The notes: a model not told the origin generated them from the letters alone. DNA of 64,000 bases from Pyrenophora tritici-repentis (GCF_003171515.1 NC_089390.1:6758001-6822000); one strand, 5' to 3'; positions 21,420 to 33,352 are shown, counted from the first letter of the stretch. Made by a program: numbers and translations.

Positions 21420-23553
21420 TCAAATGAGAGTCACAGGCTCAGCAACAAATTTCTTGGGGTCAAAGTCGACAAAAGGAGGAAATTGACCAGAATCATCTCG
21501 AGCATGCTTCCAATCATGATGAAATACACCAATTCTGCGATATGTAGACCTACAGCCCACTACTGGTTCCACTAAAAGACTTTTCAAGTCAACCATTCCA
21601 GCTGCGAGATTCTTTAGTCTCAGGATTCTATAGCCAAGCAGGAGATAGGTGAAGGTCCGAACAGTCTGGTGTGTATCCTCCATCCGCCTCACATCAAACC
21701 AATTACGATGTGTTAAATGATTCTGGAAAGTGCCAGGATGAACCCAGGTAGTTCTTTGCCTGATCAACCCAAGAAGCCGGATAGATGCTTGCCAGGGTTG
21801 CTTTGTCGAAGAAGAGTCAAGACCATAGTCATGCACACCAAGCACGTTTGCAGTCCAGACCTTTTCGTATCCAAACTCAACGGCATCGTCTATAGCTGGG
21901 TATGCAATCCTACCGGCGACGGATGCGCAAGACCACGTGGGCGCTGTCTTCATTTCAGCACTATCCAATGCAGACATTCCAACGTGCACAAACCTCTTTC
22001 TCTTTCCAGATACATGAGTGTCTGTCCAGGTACGTGAAACCAGAGTAGCCCATTCATCAAGTCATTGACCCATATTCCAGCAACGAACCTGTCATCCAAA
22101 ATCGGTTGGAAACAAGATACCAGTCCAAGTAGTGCAGCAAAGTAATCGTCTTCAAACGTCAGCTGACAAGTCGAGTACCAATCAGCAACAAAGAGCCACT
22201 TGCGATACACTTCTTGGACGTGGTCGTTGTGCGAGTTGATGAAGATAACATATTGAAAGTCTTCCCTCAAGTGATCCCGCAATAGGTTGATGATACGAAA
22301 GGGATATCCATCCAGACGCCACGGCGTGAAATGTATAGGAGCTGAGAGTCCACCAGGACACCTCTCAGTGGCCTGAAGCTCTGAGCACTCCCAGCGTAGC
22401 ATAGAACCGAAGTAGATAGAACTCGGACTCAACAAGCGCTCCTGCTACACCTAACCGCGCTGCATCAAAGGAGATGAAGACAGGCGTTTCGGTTCCACCA
22501 ACGGATCCGCCCAGTAGTTTCCTTCCCAATCCAGACTCTGTATCTTCAGAAATGGTATCTGCATCTGCTCCGGATCACGCCTAACGAACAATCCAACAAA
22601 CTCAGGGTCAGCCGCAGCAGCATGCGCACCTAGGTTACATACCGCATTACGGTAAACCATAGCCATGGAGGCTGCCCCCTGTTTCCAGTTCTGTACATCA
22701 TCTTGGATGATGCATAGAGCGTCGATCCAGATATATCTGAAGCCCAGCCGTATAGTGGCCTCAATGGCATCTCTGAACGTGGGTGGGAAACTCGCGACAT
22801 CTAGTCGCTTCCTAAGTTCTTCCAGATTCGATGTCAGCAAGCGCGGCACGGCGATATTATGCCATCTGTGAATCTGTGACTGAGAGTGATGTACTGGATA
22901 GGTGTGTTCTCGAGCTCTGCGGATAGGATTAGGCGAGGTTGGTTCTCACAGGCGTCGATTAGTCGTGTGGGAAGTTTTTCGTGAGAGTCAGGATCCAGCG
23001 TCGTGCGGCACGATGGATGATCTCGTAAACAAACTTCGAGCCAGCGCTGGATCTGTTGGAAACAGCTGACGTGCTGAGTGGAATCTGCAAACTCATTTGA
23101 CACGGAGATAGAGGAGCGCCCGTAGAAGTCGTCCCGTGCCCTGAGCTGCATGCGGCTTTGCTGGGAGTCGCTCATGTCTGCTCGAAGGCGAATTTGGAAT
23201 TGTGATTCAGGTGGTTCAACCAACTCTGGATCGACGCAAAAATCAAAACAGAAGAAATATATCCTTGCTGTCCCAGATGAGGCAAGTTCTTCGTGGTCCC
23301 GGTTGTCGCCCGCTTGGAGATACGCGGTTATTGTGGAGTTCTCTAATGTTGCTTTCGGGGGAGTGAGGGTGTGCAACCAGGTGGATACCATGGAACAGAT
23401 TGAACATCCTGATGTTGCTGAATCAAAAATGTCTACCCCAGAGTAAGATGTTGCGTGGATTTCTGAAAGGGGCTCGTCAGGCCGAATCAGGATGGAAGTA
23501 CAAATAGTGCAAGTGGTTGATACGGCTGGGCTTTTTGGCTGTACTGGACTCAT
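21420..23553 (-). pseudogene. Heterokaryon incompatibility (HET) domain gene, broken
   Basis: HET proteins trigger cell death after fusion of incompatible hyphae. The Met at 23553 starts a frame with a CTICTSI region and the HET opening YITLSH. The HET core continues in a different frame from about 22870 with the hallmark RYIWIDALCIIQDD and AMVYRNAVCNLGA. At 22451-22453 and 22445-22447 two TAG codons interrupt the conserved RGWxLQERLLSPR block; the first sits where Trp is expected, consistent with a G-to-A (RIP-type) change. A further frame change near 21980 separates the C-terminal part, where WSCASVAG corresponds to the usual WSWASVDG. At least two frameshifts and two stops make this a pseudogene. 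Introns could explain the frame changes in part, but not both stops. Confidence 0.82.
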
Positions 23554-24105
23554 GTTCAAGGCTGCTGATATAATGCAGAAACCATTTTCGCGAGAGAGGG
23601 GGAATTCATAGTATTTAAGGAAATATATGTTTGCTTGCTGTGAAACGGCCTTGAGGTGCACATGTACCTCATTCGTCCCATACAACTTTTCGCGGCGTGT
23701 GCAACATGTGTGGGTCTGATAGATGTATTGTATCCAAGTCTTCCAAAACTACTTAGGTAGATACCAGACATCATGAGCTATATAAATTCTTGGCATAGTC
23801 TATGCGCTCTATAACGTGTCTAGAGAAGTCTTACGGTACCTAACAGACGGCAGCATAGCATTAAGCCCACAGCAACTAAAGTTCTAACTTAATATATTTT
23901 CCCTACAGAAAAAGGATAGCGTGTATGCTCATTTTGAGGTAATTTCGGACTGGAACAGGCCTAGTAGTGGTAGTGTTTCTCTTTGATCGCAAATTTGCTG
24001 CGTTGATGTAATCATTTGAAGAATTTTTAGTTGCGGTAGTTTTGGTGGGTGCCTCGCTGTAAGCTCGACTGTACCATGGTACTGATGTCATTACTATGTT
24101 TACTC
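23554..24105. other. Intergenic between HET pseudogene and MITE
   Basis: AT-rich, no supportable gene. It contains the upstream flank of the HET pseudogene. Confidence 0.4.
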
Positions 24106-24113
24106 CTGCTCAG

Positions 24114-24241
24114 CAGACTCCGCAACAATCAATCGATTGACATGATTGATTCCTATATAGGTTAAAGAATTACTTCATTAGGCAGCCTTTAACCTAGATA
24201 GGAATCAATCATGCCGATCCGATTGATTGTTGCGGAGTCTG
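24114..24241. mobile_element. hAT-type MITE, short 128-bp relative
   Basis: Perfect 22-bp terminal inverted repeats starting CAGACTCCGCAACAATC and an 8-bp target duplication CTGCTCAG (24106-24113, 24242-24249). The interior is itself palindromic (GATTGATTCCTA ... TAGGAATCAATC). It shares terminal sequence with the 162-bp MITEs but not their interior, so it is a distinct subfamily using the same transposase. Confidence 0.92.
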
Positions 24242-24436
24242 CTGCTCAGAGCGAATAGTTCCATGGTATACATGTAATAGCCAGTGCAGCCCTTATACTA
24301 TATAATAGCACCTAGACTTTCTAACTCCGCGATCATAAAGCCTCTTACACCCACCCACTTCCTCTAAAGCTCAACAACGAACCAACCCTTCCCTGGAAAG
24401 AGAAAAAGAACCCTACCGACTACCACAAAAGCGAAA

Positions 24437-25684
24437 ATGAAAATGACACTTAATACCCCCCGAGAGATGCTAAATCGAACACTCTCAACCTCCCGCAAGA
24501 CAACGCCCGCATCCACCCTCCCAGACGGGCACTTGCTTAACCTTCCCAACGAAGTCCTTCTGCAGATCGCTGGCGATTTGCAACGCACTGTCAAAGAACA
24601 CAACCCCCATCGCGATTTGATTAGTCTAGCCTTAACCTGCAAGCGCTTCCCACCAATCAGTCAAGAATCCCTCTACACCGCGCCCATCCTCGACTCCGCC
24701 AAAGTGTCCTCCTTTCTAACCTCTCTCTTCCGCTATCCCGATATCCGCATCAAAGTCCACAGTCTGACAATCGAGTCAAAGAAAATCCGGGGACAAAAAG
24801 CCATAACTCCATCACGCATCCGCGGCCTCAAACCGGACCTGCTCCACCACTGCATCTCCCAAATCCGCACCTTGCCCATGGACTCCGACACAAAAGAAGA
24901 TTGGATCACATATCTTAATACCGGCACATTCGACCCTACCGGCCTCCTCCTCGGTCTCACCCTGACCATGCTACCAAAGCTAACCGCCCTCTACCTCGGC
25001 AGCACCGTCTTCCAGTACCTTCCCCTGCTACGCAGCGTCACGGTGCTCATCAAGGGTACAAGCGACCCTTGGGATTCCATGCCAAACATGGATGATGTAC
25101 TACAAATCCTCGGCTCGCAACTCACTACGCTCGAGCTGCTCAACGACACTCTTCTCGAACCCTGGTGGCGGATGAAAATAACCGGCTTCTCGACGCATCT
25201 TCCCAAGCTGACTACACTCGCGGTACCAGTGCAGCTCCTGCCCACAGCGTAAATGTCGAAGGACTTGAGTCTTCCGAGGAATCTGCGTGTGCTTATTATT
25301 ACTCGTGTACACGACGGCGGTTATGATAGCTGGATAACGAAAGATATCGTGCGTATGAAGGGGAGGCATTTTGCGCACTTGGCAGAATTGCACATGATGT
25401 GTGTGAGTCGACATCACAGTCGTGTGGTTCCTTTGAGTAGCGCGGCGCAGGAGCGCTCTCTGGTGTTTAGGGAAGCTGGAGTGGTTTTGATTGAGAATGT
25501 GCCCAAGTGCAGCTGCTGTTTTATTGATAGAGACGAATCTTATCATCAATGGATGTCTACGGAAGAGGAGCTTGAGGCGGCATATATGGGGAGGCTTCGG
25601 GGTCAGAAGAGGAGGGAGATAGGAAAGGCTGCTTGGAAGACCTTTAGAAGGGGTAGAAGGGCGGCTTACATCTACCAATTTTGA
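24437..25684 (+). pseudogene. F-box protein gene with one in-frame stop
   Basis: One reading frame spans the whole interval, broken only by a TAA at 25250-25252. The N-terminal part has an F-box (LLNLPNEVLLQIAGDLQ, then LISLALTCKRFPPISQESLY), expected to bind Skp1 in an SCF ubiquitin ligase. The middle part has leucine-rich stretches, and after the stop the same frame continues for about 143 residues with LSLPRNLRVLIITRV. The codon could derive from CAA by a C-to-T change. No GT-AG pair of realistic size removes the stop. Alternatives are a functional 271-residue shorter protein, readthrough, or a sequencing error. Confidence 0.75.
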
Positions 25685-26385
25685 TAATAACGCAACAGCG
25701 ATACTTAGGTGGCTACAAAGTAACTTGCTTCTCTCAGATTCAATCCTATTTGCCTATCTCGCTGTATACACCAGACCAATCACTACCTTCCCGTCGAACA
25801 GAAAGACACTGACTACCTCCCCGTCACCTCAAGATCCCAAACAAGTCGCTCTAAAAACCAACTGTGTTCTGCAACCACCCCCATCCCTATGACTATATTC
25901 ATGACCTTCCCCTCTGTCTCCTCCAACAACCAACATAACCTCAAGACTAACCCCACAAAACAGCATCTAATGCATTACATTCACAATTTCCATTTGCTAC
26001 AACCACTGACTATACAATACAACATTACCCCAATCAACAACGCAAAACAAACTGCTACTAAAAAACGTAGTAGCATCTGCGGCTTTGCCTTACCCAGTGG
26101 AGAAGCAAAAAACAAACGCCATGCTCTTGCATACAGATCCTCTAATGTGACCTCCAAAATGCCCCAAACCCCTTATCCGAAAACAATGTTGAATTTACGA
26201 CCTAGCCCCGCGCACAGTCTGAAGGATGCGGACCAAAATTGGTTTACGGGGGCCTGCCTGTTGTAGCTTTCTCTAGATGACACCTTTTGTGTAAAAAAAC
26301 GCCGTGGCGATGTGATGATGAATGTACGCCGTAAAAGGGAGAAATCGTAGCTATGTTCACAATACGTTCGGGACGTGACGTGTAT
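25685..26385. other. Intergenic between converging F-box and reductase genes
   Basis: About 700 bp of 3' flanks for two convergent genes. A 125-codon plus-strand frame at 25889-26266 is low complexity and not credible as a gene. Confidence 0.5.
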
Positions 26386-28395
26386 TTACCAGGTTTCCTG
26401 TGTGAGTTGTTAGCATGTGATCAATGTGAAAGACTGACAGAGACCACTTACGGCAATGTACTGCCCATCCTCCTTCTTCTTGGCCCAGAATTCCTTTGCT
26501 TGGGCTTCGCTCAGACGACCCTTTTGCATGGCCACGTCGATCAGTGACTCTTCGACGCCTTCGCCCATGCCCTTACTAGAGCCGCAGACGAAGATGCGTC
26601 CGTCTAGAGCGTTGATGACGAACCAGACGATATCGGCTTGTACCCGGACCTCATCTTGGACGTATTTGACCTCACTTGAGCCGCCCACCTTAACCTTCCG
26701 GCTTTGGACGACCTTTTTGATCTCGCGTTCGTGGTCTCCTAGCTCGCCAGAGTAAAGTTCATCGAGCATGGAGTCTCGGACTCCCTGAATGAGCCAGATC
26801 TTGTTGGCGCAGTTGGCATTCTTGAGCCTGTTCAGAATGAAGCCCCGGAACGGAGCCATACCGACACCAGCGCCAATGAGTACCATTGGGCCTTCGCCGC
26901 CAAATTGCTTGGAAAGCGGGTTCGCCATGAGTCCGCGGAACATTGGGACGCGGAGATCAAGGACGGTTCGAGGGTCAACACCTTCGCTTTCGGCCTTGAT
27001 GAAAGCTTTAGCCAAGCGCTCCATGAAGCCACTGCCTACGCCGGTACGTGTAGCGCCCTCGGAATGCCAGTCAGGGGTCTCGTGTATTGTGACAGCCATC
27101 TCAATGAGGCGGCGCTTGCCAGGGAGGCCGGGGCGAGCTGACGAAATATGAGGATCGTTGGAGAGGGAGTAGAATCGCGGCATCAACTGTGTGAGAACGG
27201 ACAGTAGGTGGTGTAGCGGTGGCTTCGAGGAGGGGAATGCACTGAGCATCTGGGAAACGGTAAAGTGTGAAGATGTGCGGAGATCGCAAAAGGCGGCTTG
27301 TCCTTGGGCAGAGCAAAGGTATGTCAAGATCTTCTTCTCGTTCGGGGCTTCTGCATACTCGGCGAAGACGCGGAGTAGGTTCTTGGTAGGAGGATTTGAC
27401 TGAATGTCTGCGCACCAGGTCAAAAGTTCGCGACGGGTTGTGACAAGCTCGCGTGCTTGGTCATCACCCCAGATAGTTGGCCATCTTCCTGTTTGTGTCT
27501 TGAGTGTGACTGGCTTGTCGCGAACGAACTTGGGGATGCAGAGAAGATCGAATAGCTCATCAACCATTTCCTGCGAGTTGGGTGGGCAGATACCGACGGC
27601 ACCACCAACCTTGAAGTCAACGCCACCCTCGTCTGGGTAGTCGGTAACGTCAATATCGAAATGAATTGTCCTCTTCTCGGCGCCCGGCTTGGTCAACTCG
27701 CGCGCATGGTATAGCGGTGCTGAGTAAACTTGGTATGGCGGATGCGGCTGGACGTACTTGGGCGGCGTCTTGTGCACCTCGGAGTTGTACTTTATATCCT
27801 TGGAAGGCAGAGGTTCAAATGACATATTAACAGGTGGTAGCGGAGTCGTGTCTGTAAGCTCGCTGTCGAGGGCGAGCGGGCCCAATTGCAGATTGAGGCT
27901 TCTAAAAGCATGGTTGTCAGGAACGACGACAGGCGCATAGTTGGGCGAACCGGCATCTGGAGCCAACGTCTTGAGAAGACAGCATCCTCCGCCACAGCAC
28001 TGGCTGATCAGCTTGGTTGCAGTCTCTCCCTCGCCTAGTATCCGTCTAATGTCGTTGGGGTTGTCTGAGATTAGCGTCGTGGATGCCCGACGAGGTCGCG
28101 ATTGGCCTGTAAAATTGACGGCGGCAGTGGGGAGATCCTCCAGCTTGTCAACTACTTCGTCCATGCCCTGCTCCGGTTCAGTCATCGGGGTCATGGGAGC
28201 CTCTGAGTCATCGCTGCTATTGGTCCATACTGTGGATTCGCCCGAGGACTTGGGTGAAGTCTGTTCGGGCTGTGAAGGCGACGGTCGCAATGACAGCTGA
28301 GGAATTGCTTTGGGCTCAGCAGGAATCGGATCTTCAGGATGCGATGTGGCCGTGTGCGGTATGGGGCTGGGCATGGTCGGTGTCGAGGATGCCAT
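26386..28395 (-). CDS. FNR-type flavoprotein reductase (CPR/sulfite-reductase-like) lacking flavodoxin domain
   Basis: Two exons, 28395-26452 and 26397-26386, with a 54-bp GT-AG intron; the second exon encodes only the terminal E-T-W and the stop. Length 651 residues. A disordered Ser/Pro-rich N-terminus (1-110) is followed by a CCGGGCC cysteine cluster (residues 133-139), then the FAD-binding domain with connecting region as in cytochrome P450 reductase (RFYSLSNDP, then GVGSGFM), and the NADPH domain (VLIGAGVGMAPFRGF, IFVCGSSKGMGEGV). The aromatic C-terminal residue is where these enzymes stack on FAD. There is no FMN/flavodoxin domain, so electrons must pass to a separate acceptor or via the cysteine cluster. 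The partner is unknown. The frame is intact. Confidence 0.85.
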
Positions 28396-30836
28396 GAGCC
28401 TGCGTGGTGGAGTTGAAGAGAGCGAAAGAAGCGTACGTAGCCGGGACGACGCGACAAAGGGGACTGCTAGCGCGAGCCATGGTTAGCAAGACCTTACTCG
28501 GGATTGCTATGTGGTGACTAATGTGATAATCAGAGGCTGAGTGAAGGAACACCCAGACTCGTCTATTCGCGTGTTGCAGGACGGAGGTGCGCGACAGCAA
28601 GCCAATGTGGGGTGACTTTATCTGATGCTTTTGTGCTGCACCGATTTTCGCGTTATCAGATCGTGGGGACTACGCACCTCGACTGGATGACAAACGACTC
28701 CAAGCAAGCGACGGAACCTTGGTATATGTACTGTCTGACACGCGTGAAACGGTAAAGGACAACTGTGTGCGAAATGGTTTTATGCAGTGTTTGGCTGCGG
28801 AAGAAGTTATCAGCATGAGGAGAAGAATGGTGGTGACGAACGATCTTGTTCCGAGCCCGGGCGCTTTTGCCCACTGCCGATCAAGCACGCCTACAAAGCT
28901 GAGATGAGCATGGAATGCCCACTTATGCCGAATGACGCTTGTGACCGACGCCCACCCGATGACCGAAGCCGCTGAGGTTCCTCTGGGTCTTGCCCTGTGT
29001 TAAGACTTTATCCGAGCGGCCCGGATACTTTCATTTGGGCCTCGCTTGGTATTCACTTGCCATACATTATCTCCTGATTGTGTTTTGCATACAACGCATT
29101 TCCACGACAAAATTACACCAAAAGCCCTTGACCGTTATTCCCCACCCTTATCCCATGGTCGTAGTGCCCAAGTCCTCAGCACATGGTCGCGCAACCTCAT
29201 GTCGCAACATGCCTCTTTCGGGCAGTCTTAGGCAGGCACCGGTCCGGTACTCGGCGTCCATCGCATCTGATAAACAAACTATGTTCGAGGCCTGGACCTG
29301 GTCTGGTACTTGTAGCGACCTTTCGTTGCCTTTCTGAAACGATCAAATTATCACGTTGCGCCACATGGCATGTTCGTGAACTCCCATGATCCGCTCTCGC
29401 ATGCTGATTACGTTTTGCAAACGTCACTCACGCGATGACCTCGAGCATCTTAGTTCATCGCACGTGATTTTCCTGCACCTTGACACGTGCAGTCAGCTCC
29501 TCAGGGCTGATGTTACACGGCAGGGGCGACATGCTATTACGTTGGGCACGCTTGCCGCTTCCGCCCATGTGGGAAACCGTTGAACACAACCTTCTAGCGG
29601 CCCCACATTTTCTTACATCTCCACATCCACTGCACCCTGCATTTCCGTAGGCGTTTTCACTTCCTCGCAGGGCAGCACTATAAAGACACATCTCCGGTAG
29701 ACAAAGGGCTCATACTATGGACGGCAAGCGCAACAGCGTCTTCTTTCGCAGCTACACGCCATGCACTTTACAAGCCAACTGCAGTGCATTGAAATCTAAC
29801 TGGATATTTCGAACTAATTGTTCAAAGCATAGACATCTATTTATAGGGCTCTTGCGTAATTGTGAAATGCCGTATAACTCAATGTAGTAGGCAACACTAA
29901 TAGGCAGGCTTTAACGGCAACGATAATTTTAGTAGAGGTTCGATTTGTCAAAATATCACCAAGACCTGCAGAAGACCACATAGAGAAGAAGGTAGGGGCA
30001 ACTCTAGCACACCAACCGACAGAGAAGTCATACATAACTCGCCTTGATTAACACTTTGGTCATTTCTATCATGGTTTCCCTGTCCTTCTTTTCAAATTCG
30101 GCGACCCACAAGGCGCTTCCTTGGCCTACGGAGAACATAGGCACGTCGAGCACAGCAGTCCTTGCGCTAAGCAACTGCAGGGCTTTGAAAAGAAACAGAG
30201 GTCTTAAGGGCAATCTTCTCTATCAGCGAGTGATATGATACCCAAGGCTAAGTCCTGGTCCTAGTATCTGCTCGAGTATGTGCGAAGAAAGAAAACCATC
30301 AAAGGTTAAAGTATCCATCATTTGTCCTGGTACGGCGGGTGTCTCAGCACTTAGGGCGGGACGTTACTACCTGAAGTGTGAACAGCTAGGCCCAACTAAA
30401 TATATTCTATAGTGGAGGTGTTCTCTACAGGAACGTGTGCTTAATACAGTATTAGAAATCGGATTATGTAGTGTGTATGTAGTGAAGGTAAGAGTGAAAA
30501 AGCTTAGTAGAGCTCTCGTAAACAAATGTGTGAAGTTGTTCAAGTGGTGTTCGTCGTAATCCGTCGCGATCTCTGTCTTTTCTGTCTAAGCGCCCTTTGG
30601 TTCCAACTGTTCAACCCTGCTTGCTCCACCACAACCCTGAGTTGTACCGTAGATGGTTAAGAACACCATGCGTATTGCTGACCACCAGATCCCTTCTTGC
30701 CATTCGGGAGCCTTGTCTCGAGGGTGTCATATGGAGTGCAACCATGCCAACCAGTGCATTTGTTCTAGTGTTAGATTAGCATATATAGTACAGACCTATG
30801 ACGGGGGATAATCACTGGGTGGCAGGGGCGAGCGTC
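28396..30836. other. Gene-poor stretch upstream of the reductase
   Basis: Holds the reductase promoter region and about 2.3 kb in which I find no gene I can support. A segment at about 29590-29667 (CCACTGCACCCTGCATTTCC core) resembles 31874-31950, suggesting an old dispersed repeat. Short minus-strand frames at 29.84-30.21 kb may be decayed coding sequence. Confidence 0.4.
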
Positions 30837-30998
30837 CACAGTCCGCAACAATCAATTAAGTGGGTCCTAGAAGGTTCAGATTGGATTGATTGATTACCGC
30901 TTTAAGCCTAGTAGTTACCTATAGGAGTTTAAGCCCTACCTAGATAGGTAAGTGGGTCTAGGAGAGTGACCGGATTGAATTGATTGTTGCGGAGTCTA
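30837..30998 (-). mobile_element. hAT-type MITE, copy B (inverted)
   Basis: 162 bp, the exact reverse complement of copy A by eye, with an 8-bp target duplication CGAGCGTC at 30829-30836 and 30999-31006. Confidence 0.93.
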
Positions 30999-31118
30999 CG
31001 AGCGTCCCTTCCCTCCCCATTGTCACATATCTGAAGTTCAGTGTCGCAGATCTAGAGAGCTAAGGGTTAGAAGCGATATGAATATTACAGAGTAGACTAG
31101 CGTACAAAGTATGGGTAA

Positions 31119-31280
31119 TAGACTCCGCAACAATCAATTCAATCCGGTCACTCTCCTAGACCCACTTACCTATCTAGGTAGGGCTTAAACTCCTATAGGT
31201 AACTACTAGGCTTAAAGCGGTAATCAATCAATCCAATCTGAACCTTCTAGGACCCACTTAATTGATTGTTGCGGACTGTG
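31119..31280 (+). mobile_element. hAT-type MITE, copy C
   Basis: 162 bp, identical by eye to copy A, with an 8-bp target duplication ATGGGTAA at 31111-31118 and 31281-31288. It faces copy B 120 bp away, so the two form a large inverted repeat. Confidence 0.93.
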
Positions 31281-31288
31281 ATGGGTAA

Positions 31289-32698
31289 GGTGCAAAGACG
31301 CTGCTGCGACCGCGATATAGCTGTTGTGGAGGTGGCTCTTGGGCGCTTATAGTCATGGCAGTGACTAGAAGTAAGAAGATTTTGCTGAAATTGGCAACCA
31401 TGTTGGATAATGGGTCGGCAGGTAATGTTGCGAGATTTGAAGTAAAGTGAAATTTAGAGTATAGTAGTTTGACAGGAGTAGAGTGTGAGAAATGGGCGAT
31501 AAAGTGAAGGCAGTGTTGTTCTTAGTTATAACACTTGAGCGAGTCCCTACGGAAATTAGCTACTTGGGCTCTACGACGATCTACTACTGTTAACAATGTG
31601 CCGTAGAATGCTAAAATTGCTGTAGTAAGCACCGAACCACATCTTGACAATAAAATTGCTGTAGTACTGTGATTTGTGATTTTTTTTGGGGGTTATCAAG
31701 GGGCGGTTTCTATGTCTCGATAAGTCGACTCTGTATTTGGAAAGGCAAACGCATGCCAAGTAGTAACTACTGTAACCACCAAGATACACGTTAACACCGA
31801 AGTTGCTGTGGTAAGTACCGAAACACACGTTGATGCCGAAATTACTATAGATCTATAAGCACCAAACACAGCCTTTTAGCAGCCCTACAATTTCGTGAAA
31901 TTCTAAATTCACTGCACCCTAAAATTTCCATGGACGATTTCGCTTCATCGTCGGGGTGTGGAGGTCGCAGCCATACTACGTGACAGTGTCTGTAACCCAT
32001 CCGATTGTGCTAAGACTTATGTGCTTTCCCCTACATCCATGGTTAGACTTTCATCCCACGGATTCTACGGAGGAGAATGGGCAGCGGGGGTTAAAGGGGA
32101 TATGTGCCGATTAGAGATTAGAGTAGGCTGGCCTGGTACGAAGGAAGAAGCACGTATACCTAGGTACCTATGAAATAACTATCGCCCCGCCCACGTAAAT
32201 TTAATGAGTGAATACTGGCGCTTATTGTACATGAGATGTTAAGATAATACCGTAGCTGCTTCCATACGCTGTTCAAGACATACTGCGTTGAGAAAGTGTG
32301 CTAGTAAGCATTTATTTCACTCTTAAGTATATACCAATTCTGTCCCTCATAACACATGATACGTTTTCATGAAGCACTTGTACCTACACATATTCTCTTC
32401 AAAAGTCGTTAGCACTAACAATGGGAAACTTGAAATGCGCTAACTCGTGTCATGTGCACGGTCGTGTAAGCCAATAAGCAAATGGCCGGATACTTCCGCA
32501 TCTGTTCGGTATACCTTACTACGATAGCCATAGACCGGCCCTATGTATGATTAAAGTTCTGACGCCAACTTTCTCCTTATTCTCTTGGTGGAAAGGGACA
32601 CATAACAGGGCACTTGTTTCGCACTCTCTTTCTACTACCATCACTACTACCACTACCACTACCACTATCAACCCTAAAACCCCATCTAGTTCCACGAG
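31289..32698. other. Non-coding stretch with degenerate short repeats
   Basis: Between about 31600 and 31880 a degenerate unit recurs (roughly AAATTGCTGTAGTAAGCACCGAA with variants GAAGTTGCTGTGGTAAGTACC and GAAATTACTATAG). No gene supported. The last 100 bp contain a CACTAC microsatellite (about 32638-32667) just upstream of the secreted-protein gene. Confidence 0.45.
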
Positions 32699-33269
32699 AT
32701 GCAATTCCCAACCCTCACTTCAGGTAGCCTCGCTGCCCTCATCCTCCTCGCCCCCAACGCCGTCAATGCCGCGTCTAAAATTGGTGGCGATGGTAAGTGT
32801 ACTTTCCTTTTGCGCCTCAATTACAACAAAGACCCCTCTTGCGATCTCGTCTTGAAACTCGCAGCTGAGCGCAAACACTGACTGCATTTTACAGGCCGCG
32901 GATGCTGCAGCCATGTCGGAGCACAAGGTCCACCCGGCGCACCGTTGAACTGGTGTGAGAATGTCTCCACACTGTATGCGCCCAGGAGTTGGCATATGTA
33001 TTGTGTAAGCCCCCTCCCATGGCCACCTTTGATCAAGGGATTACAGTCTTGACTGAGTGAGTGAGTCTGGGGTTAACGAGAAAATGTTTTAGTGCAAACC
33101 TTTGGTCAACGGTTTCTGTACCGATAGCAACTTTCCCGTGAAGAGTATTCTGGTCTTCCATGAAAATGGGCGTCGTGACTTGAGGGATGCGGGCCATCAG
33201 AATACGGATTGCGTGGGGGCGAATGGGCAGCGAGGCTGGAGAGCTTGTGCGTTCCAGAGTATTGAGTAA
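32699..33269 (+). CDS. Small secreted cysteine-rich protein (candidate effector)
   Basis: Three exons, 32699-32792, 32895-33004 and 33093-33269, join in frame across GT-AG introns of 102 bp (phase 1) and 88 bp (phase 0), giving 126 residues. The N-terminus is a classic signal peptide: a polar start, a hydrophobic core LAALILLAP, and a small-residue cleavage region near residues 23-25. The mature part of about 100 residues has eight cysteines at 35, 36, 52, 68, 69, 77, 108 and 120, including two CC pairs, consistent with four disulfides. No known domain is recognised. Short size, secretion signal, cysteine content and position in a repeat-rich gene-poor segment fit a candidate secreted effector, but function is unproven. 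The first intron hides the gene from simple frame searches. Confidence 0.78.
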
Positions 33270-33352
33270 TAAGGTAAAAGCAATCGAGGCGGCCTCGGAA
33301 GCATTGGTAAGTAGGTGTCAGATGTGGTTGTCAACGAATCAATTCATGCCAA

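Noticed and set aside
25889..26266. 125-codon frame between the F-box and reductase genes.
   Set aside because: Low-complexity Asn/Thr/Gln-rich translation in an AT-rich 3' flank; no homology recognised.
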